Positions 57,533 through 64,000 of a stretch of 64,000 bases of DNA are shown here, one piece after another; positions within the stretch are counted from its first letter, which is position 1; each line of letters begins with the position of its first letter. The notes below the pieces were generated by a model. That model made no database searches and was not told the DNA's origin. It was given only the letters and a program-made list of their open reading frames with translations. The stretch comes from Moniliophthora roreri (Eukaryota > Basidiomycota > Agaricomycetes > Agaricales > Marasmiaceae). The position numbers and the translations under genes are program-made. The DNA lies in assembly GCA_001466705.2 (NCBI GenBank), contig LATX02000001.1, positions 1,116,001 to 1,180,000 on the forward strand, in the 5' to 3' direction.

Positions 57533-60500
57533 TCATGAATCCGACGTCTGTATAGGCTTTTGTACGAGCTGCCGTACCTCCTTAGCAACATCTTCAGATG
57601 TGCTTCGGATCGTCAATCTACAGAGCTGAAGATAGTGTAGATAATGTTAGTGAGTTCGTGATCTCTTGTATCGGTTCAACCAACCTTTGCATCCCGGTTC
57701 GGCTCTAGTCTCAGAAGACATCCCACCTTCCCCTCGACCGCCATATGCAAGACCCCTGCAGCGACAATATTGTTGGGATTCGTGTCAACCTCTTCAAGAA
57801 TACCTAGATGCTGTCCTCCAATCACTTCGCGATATTTTGCAAGATCTAGTTGTCCCGCCTTGTTCAATTCGATCGGGAAGACGGTCTGTGCTTCTCGGGG
57901 TGCACCACCTATCAATCTCCATCGCTCGAAGAATTCTGCCTGGCCTAGTTTAACGTTTTCAAAGAACTTGGTAAGAACTATGGGAAGTCGGAGGGAAATC
58001 GCTTGGTGAGAACCCGCGAGGAAGGATACAGTCAAGACTGGAGGTGTAGAGAAGGACTTTTTACATTCCACGTGTAACAGCTGTTGAACCTGGGTGCGAG
58101 GAGGGATGGCGTTGGGCGGAATCTTGGCGAAAGTAACAGATAGTGCTTCGGAATCCCTGACATTCACAGTAGTTGTGAACGATGTCAAAGGTGTGGGGAC
58201 TTTGTTGCCCAGATATATGGCCACTTGCCCTATGTGACCCTGGTATCGAGATTTTATGCCTATTTGTATCTGTACGTCCTCATAAAGAATGCCTTCCGTG
58301 CTATAGGTGAGCTTATCAAACCATCGTTCGACATTTGGTCCGCTCGCGACGGGTGGCACCGCCGAAGATTGTGAATTCTCTGGCTTTGCGGAGGATGACA
58401 GATCTAGTCCTGCTAATGAGCCAAGAATGTTATCTGAATCCGCTGTATTCCCGTTTGTAGGAGCTGCTGCCCCGTTCATCTCCGAGGTCGAGGCTTTACG
58501 CGTCGTCAATTGCCGTTCAAGGTTGGCATCTTTGCCTCCATGAATCCATGTCCGTTTGTCTTCAGTGTCACCATGTTTCCGGTTGAGACGACCGAGCAAT
58601 GCACTGACCCTCGGAGGGAAAGGAGGCATTTCTTCGCAAACATTCTGCAAAATCTCATCCTCTTCTGGTCTTGATGCTAACGCATAGAATTCGCAAGCGC
58701 GTTGCTGCAAGTCAGCATCGAGGACGTGGCGATACCGCTCGAAGATAGTGACCAGTTGAGGTTTGATTTCAGGAAAAACGTTCACCCATTTGATGTAAGT
58801 CGAGAGAAGTAACGCTCTCGTTGGTGCGACGCAGAATTGCGACTTGGAATGTAGAACTTGAAATTGTTCCATGGGACTGTAGCCTGGTTCATTGGCGATG
58901 AGATGTCCATATTCTCCAAGAATATATCCTAGTTGATGATTAGAAATGTGCATGCAACGTGAATTTGTGTAACATACCTCCTACTTTAACCAGGCTTTCA
59001 TGCGCAACGGGCATCTTCAGATGTTCGAATACCACCTTGGCGGCATACTCTTGTAGGTCGTCCGTGTTTGTGACGATTTGAACAACACGATACCAAACTT
59101 CTTCCCCGACGTGATCGCCCGCCGCACTGATCAACTGCAGAATGGTGTCGACATACCACTTGTACGACGTCGCATACTTCTCGGTCAAAATGGCAATCTT
59201 GAGTACCATCTCTTCCCGAAGAGCATAATCCGCGACTTTGAGATAGCGTAAAAGCTCTCCAACAATGAGTTCCGCGTTATCCACATCACACATGCTATAT
59301 AGGAGGTCTAGTGCACGCCTGCGCACGGAGATATCCTTGTCGCGTAGGGAGAGAATGATCGTTGTTTGGTGCTTTTTTATGGGCTCCAAGGATTCTGCGC
59401 GAGCAGCGAGGTGGGCCAGAGTGTCGAGACCTAGGTATCTAACGTTGGTCTCTTTCGATGAAATGAACCGGGCGAGTAAGACCGCGGCGGTGCCCACAAG
59501 AGGGGAGTTGGTATCGAGGTGAATAGCAAGCCCGATTGCTTCAAACAGAACTGCATGTTGGGCATTATTATGCTGAACGTTTCGCGACGGCTCAGCACAG
59601 TTATTCATGATTGTTTGTAGCACTTGATGGAGCACCGAACGGATCGCGGGATCCTCTGTGGTGATATGAGTCACAGTGCGTTCATCACTTCAATACAAGC
59701 TCACCGGAAGGTGGATAGTATTGTAGAAGTCGGAGTAATTTGACCTGCAACCAAGGAGATGGGACCTTATAGTACGCATATGTAGCCGCGTATTCATGTT
59801 CAATGACGAGCTACGGAGGAAACCGATTAGGAAGTGGAGGGCAGGTAATCTCACTCGCACACTCACTCGATGTAAACGGTCGACAGCCTTTGTATAGCAC
59901 ACGGCGAAGGCGTCCAGATGATCTTGAGCCAGTGCCATCACCAGGCTTGTCACGGAGATCACCACACCCTAGGAATGTATGAATCTGAAGATGATAGAGT
60001 AGGGGAGAGATTACTCACCAGATCCTCATCATCCATTATGGAAACAATCCTGAGTGCCCATTCAGCCGCAGGAATGACATCTGGGTGCTTGCGATATAAT
60101 CTCAGCAACGTTAATGCAGCCTTCTTCTTGACGAAGCTTTGGGAAGTTCTGAACAAGGACTGTGAATAAGGGGTTTCTCACTACTCTGAGTAGGATATTC
60201 TACACACGGGGAAATAAGTAGACGATGGACGTCTTCTGCCAAAGCCTCGGCCATTTCGCTTCCTCCCACATTTGCGATCGCATGCAAGGCCAGACAATTG
60301 TCTATTTCATTGTTGCCATGTAGATCCTTACGAATGGAGTTGACAACCAATCTCAAGAAATCCGAGTTCTCATGCATAAGTAAGGTAACGGCCAGATAAC
60401 CCTAATTGGCAGTACATTAAGTGCAAGGGCGGTAGGGATGACATTTGAAACTCACTATTTGCTTCTCGCTATATTTTGGACTTGAAATCAGGTTAACAGC

Positions 60501-60897
60501 CTCCATATGCCCTATGTCGACCTTATATCCGAGGATGTAGGTGAAGATGATTTTGGCAACATATCTGTTTGTCGCTTCGGCTTTGAATACGTTGGTCTTT
60601 ATACGGAGAGCTTTATAACGCACTTCTTTTTTTGATAGCCATCCAAATTACCATCTAGGAGTGCAGGTCAAGTCAGCAAGCCCAGCCAAGCCTTAGGAAT
60701 GAAATCTCCTAACGGAACCTTTAAATTTCTTTCTGATATTTGCCATCTCCTTGTTAATCCGCTTCTCTTCCAGCTCACGAACCCGAGCACCACGAATGTC
60801 CGCAATGAACTGCACATCGAGGAATGATGAGGATTAATTACAGGGTATCCCTCACCATTGAACACACCTGGGTCAATCCTCTCATACTGGTCGCCAT
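57533..60897 (-). CDS. APL3: AP-2 complex subunit alpha
   Basis: Large adaptin of the clathrin adaptor for endocytosis at the plasma membrane. Exon 1 (from 60897) reads [10 protein letters not shown], and after an intron [20 protein letters not shown] then [10 protein letters not shown], the alpha-adaptin N-terminal signature. The solenoid continues [100 protein letters not shown] repeats, and [21 protein letters not shown] Ser/Asn-rich hinge follows ([20 protein letters not shown]). The ear domain reads [41 protein letters not shown] and [20 protein letters not shown]. The last exon gives [20 protein letters not shown] and ends at 57533-57535. About 940 residues, normal for the family. A second start at 60885 (MRGLTQ) matches animal and yeast starts. 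Confidence 0.92.
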
Positions 60898-61223
60898 ATT
60901 TCAGCAAGTCGATATTGTCGTTTGGAACACTGAAAGAGTGGTACGAAGAATATCAAAGGGGCTCTTCAGGCCCGAACTTGGCGCCTATAGTTGCGAATAT
61001 CTGTTTGAGTTGTCGATGATGACAGATGGTAGAGGTAGGAAGTATCACGTGGATTATTTTGGTGAGAACAGCAATGCAACACTGTCATGGCGCGACACGC
61101 GTCTCTTCAAGCTTCAAGGCTCATTCATTATAGCTAATCGGCTCGAGTGGGAATGAATTATTGATTATATTACAACTAAATGGAGCGCTACAATGTAAGG
61201 TATTCCCGGTATTAAGAAAGTGT
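60898..61223. promoter_or_regulatory. Region between AP-2 alpha start and helicase 3' end
   Basis: About 325 bp between two minus-strand genes: the helicase terminates at 61224 and AP-2 alpha begins at 60897, so this is its upstream region. A plus-strand frame across 60824-61156 overlaps AP-2 alpha exon 1 and has no family content. Confidence 0.4.
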
Positions 61224-64000
61224 CTAGTTAAATCTATGGCTCATGCGACCAACAGGTGTACTTGCCCTCGAATTGAATTGTGATCTCCCGTACGGGGTAG
61301 AATGTCCAGATAACATGGGCATCCCTTGGCCGAAAAGGCTCATGGGTGTTGCAGGTGTACCTGGTGTACCAGGTCTCGAGCTATTCCGAGACGATTGTAG
61401 CCTATCTTGACCATATGTGTCTAGGATGTTGACCAAATCCCTACTGAGCAGATCCAGCTCCTTCACCTCGAGAGGCGACAAAGACAAGTCTTTGCTATCG
61501 TCAAAGTCATCACCAGACTCCGATTCCTCCTCCTCTCGCGTATAAACAGGTAACTGGGCCCTGTGATGGCGCTTGCTCATGATGAGGCCTTCAAATACAC
61601 GAAGCATGCACCCATCCACGAGCTTCCTGAGTTCCCAAACGTCATCTATCGCATCGAGGTTGCCGATAATGTTGATCCATTCATCACAGAGGAGGCCCGT
61701 GTCATGTTCTCTGATATCAAATGCACCAAACAGGAGGTATGTCAGAGGTTGCAACCGCGTAGTATCCACTAAGAACGTATTGGGGGGGCCGCTGCCGGAC
61801 GTGGAAATGTTCCGACGCTTTTCAGTAAACGCGTAGAGTCGTTTGGCGGTATCATCGTTGTTCATCTTGGGATTAAAGTTTTTGGGATGATTGACGCTCG
61901 ACGGATGCATGAAAGTATGCTAATGATTAATGTCAATATCCAGCATTGTGTGGATAGACAGAAGAATTACCTTGTCCAGCCTAGTAGCTAGTAACCTATC
62001 GCTGATCTGGACCGCAAACTTGGGCTGCTGGCCTGACGCAATCAAGGCACAGAGGAGAGGTAGCGAATCACCATTCTCGTTCAGTTCAGGCGGAATTCTA
62101 TATTTGTCGGCCGCTTCCAATTTACCACCACCAGATATTTGAATGACACCGGATTGGTGGAGGGATTTCAATAGATGGCCCTTCAGCTTTTCGATCATGA
62201 GCAAAGTGGGCTTTGATAAGAAGTTGTCCACACAGAACCGGTTAGCAGTAATGTATTGCCCCGTAGATTGCAACTTGTACCACTGGTTATACGCTTCCAG
62301 CGTGGTAAGAGGATCCGAACGGATACCTGGGGGACAGAAGGACATCTTCCTATCCCGAGACTCCTGCTTTAGATGCATTGGACTACACCACGGATCGCGA
62401 TTAGTCAAGATCGCGGCAAGTGTGAGCGCTTGGTCCAAGCATCTGAAGAAACTTCCATAGAGCAATAGCTTTCCAACCTGGACTTCCACGGGAATCTGCA
62501 ACAACACCCTCCCAAGTGATGTCAAACCCTTTTGCTCGTCGAGGGCACCGTACATCTGCAAATCCTTGATTGCTGCAGTGACACGTTCTTCCGGAGGTGG
62601 CTCTATGGCTTGCGCTAGCACTTCCTCGACAGTCATACCGCTGAAGTTGAGAGCCTTGACGTGCATTACGACGTTCGAGAGATCGACACGCTTGATTTCG
62701 ACGGTCTGGTACGGCTGTAGCTGTGCAGCGTACTCTTTACTCATAACACCAAAGTATTCTCCCGGCCTATGTCTTCCAGCACGTCCAGCACGCTGATTCA
62801 AGTTGGATGAGCCAACCCATGCCGACACAAGCGATGACATGTGCTTTTGCGGGTCGTATCGCTGTTCCTTGAGCCGCCCAGTATCTACAACATATACAAC
62901 ATCCGGAATGGTAACGGAGGTTTCTGCGATGTTGGTGGAAAGAATGATACGTCTGACGCCCTCGGGAGGAGGCTCGAAGATAACCTGCTGCTCGGCCAAG
63001 GGAATAGTGGAATGTAGGAGGTGGATATGATACTTCGAAGTGTCATGGAATGGTATACCGAGTGGACCGGGTGGGTTCAACAGTAGTTTCTGAACAGCCG
63101 TGATATCGTCCCATCCAGCAAGGAAAGTGAGGACGTGACCCGAGTCAGACTTTTGCAAGACATGGGCAATGGTAGCTGCAATAAGAGGGTATGGAAGGTC
63201 GTTATCTTCATCTGGGTCCGTGCTGATTTTCGAGGGGTCAATGGATAATCGTGTGCCTGCAGGTAGCGCGGACTGTCCTAACTGTTTAATGAGATATTTA
63301 GCTACAGAGTCATCGTTGAACACCCATTTTGCGGAGCTGTCTGCGATCTTGGGCATAAAGTCCTCGAGGAAGTGTCGCTCGACTGGGAAGGCACGTCCCG
63401 GAACTTCAATTACCTTGGCAGGTTGACCTTGATTGTCGGAGAAATAGGTCTGGAAGAGTGTAGGATCAATTGTCGCACTCATGAGTACAACCTTGATCGG
63501 TTTGCCCTTTTGCTTCCTATCCGCCAGCCACCGCTTTAGAACGACCAGTAGGAGATCTGTATCAACGTCGCGCTCGTGCACCTCGTCGACTACGACATGC
63601 GTAACATTCTCCAAAACATTGCTCGTCTGTTCAAGTCCAGATTGCATCTTTTTCAAGAACATTCCTGTGGTCATGAAGGTGACGGAGCCATTGTCTTCAG
63701 GTGGTTTGGCCTCGAACCTGACCTGGTAACCTATCGATTGTCCAAGCCGCTCATTACGCTCCTTTGCCACTCGATCAGCTACGCTGAGAGCAGCCAGTCG
63801 TCGGGGTTGAGTACAGAGGATGTTGCACCGGGCACCTTCTCCCCGGCCGATAAAGGAGTCGAGGATGATTTGGGGAACCTGCGTGGTCTTTCCTGAACCG
63901 GTGGCCGCCATGAGAATCGTCACGTCGTTCTTTTCGATCATATCCAGAACTGTATCGGCACGACCGTAAACGGGTAAAGTGGCTCGAGTAGCACGCATCT
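61224..64000 (-). CDS. DExH-box RNA helicase, partial (runs off right edge)
   Basis: Superfamily 2 DEAH/RHA-type helicase; its N-terminus lies beyond the window. The visible part begins ATRATLPVYGRADTVLDMIE, then motif I AATGSGKTTQVPQ, motif Ia TQPRRLAALSVADRVA, motif II VVVDEVHERDVDTD (DEVH) and motif III LMSATIDPTLF. Motifs IV-VI follow: HVLTFLAGWDDI, STNIAETSVTIPDVVYVVDT and SSNLNQRAGRAGRHRPGEYF. The HA2/winged-helix part includes LTSLGRVLLQIPVEVQVGKL and LTLAAILTNRDPWCSPMHLK. After an intron near 61921-61971 the OB-fold region reads HTFMHPSSVNHPKNFNPKMN, TFLVDTTRLQPLTYLLFGAF, and a Ser/Gly/Pro-rich tail ends at 61224. DEVHER and the OB-fold extension favour DHX29/DHX36/DHX57-like proteins (yeast YLR419W) over splicing DEAH factors. 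At least 900 residues seen. Confidence 0.88.

Noticed and set aside
1..64000. CRISPR arrays, tRNA and rRNA genes
   Set aside because: No regularly spaced direct repeats, no cloverleaf with a GGTTCGA(A/T)TCC-type arm, and no rRNA-like sequence were noticed. A tRNAscan/Infernal run would be decisive.

Overview
The window looks like a gene-dense stretch of a filamentous basidiomycete nucleus, most likely an Agaricomycete. Genes are cut by many short GT-AG introns (mostly 45-65 nt) and some very small exons. Intergenic gaps are short. The protein set is fungal: a Cdc9-type ligase, a Ppz-type phosphatase, an Ime2/Crk1-type RCK kinase, Rec8, a basidiomycete GT31 glycosyltransferase, and mitochondrial carrier and complex I subunits.

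Region 1 (about 0.7-8.5 kb) is an accessory block arranged as two divergent pairs: a Dal5/pantothenate-type MFS transporter (-) beside a DAO-family FAD oxidoreductase (+), then an isochorismatase-like hydrolase (-) beside a 2-oxoglutarate/Fe(II) dioxygenase (+). The first two are clear pseudogenes. The hydrolase carries a lesion just before its catalytic Cys. The dioxygenase still reads through. A solo LTR (517 bp, TGTTGA...TCAACA ends) with a perfect 5-bp target duplication (CTCAC) sits inside the oxidoreductase. This reads as a small catabolic cluster caught during decay.

Region 2 (9.8-34.3 kb) is mostly housekeeping: AP-3 mu, Rec8 cohesin, isopentenyl-diphosphate isomerase, a Q-rich conserved hypothetical, MPC1, DNA ligase I, RPS11, a Ppz-like phosphatase, an EamA transporter, mitochondrial bL36, dihydrofolate reductase, an SGT1-like CS-SGS protein, a GST-like protein and a GT31 glycosyltransferase. 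A 2.4-kb stretch (34.3-36.7 kb) holds nothing I can assign.

Region 3 (36.7-64.0 kb) holds a GRAM-like membrane protein, INCENP, the decapping enzyme Dcp2, a large disordered protein with four acidic Trp-Asp repeats (Byr4/Bfa1-like candidate), a PRPP synthetase, an RCK-family kinase, the NDUFS6 subunit of complex I, AP-2 alpha, and a DExH helicase that runs off the right edge.

The core genes do not form one pathway. The functional grouping with most support is the decayed cluster at the left. Notable gene-structure features are a probable GC-AG intron in AP-3 mu, a 6-nt microexon in NDUFS6, 20-nt exons in MPC1, and two in-frame starts in DNA ligase I that would give mitochondrial and nuclear forms. 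All gene models were built by eye from translation and splice motifs; no search was run.
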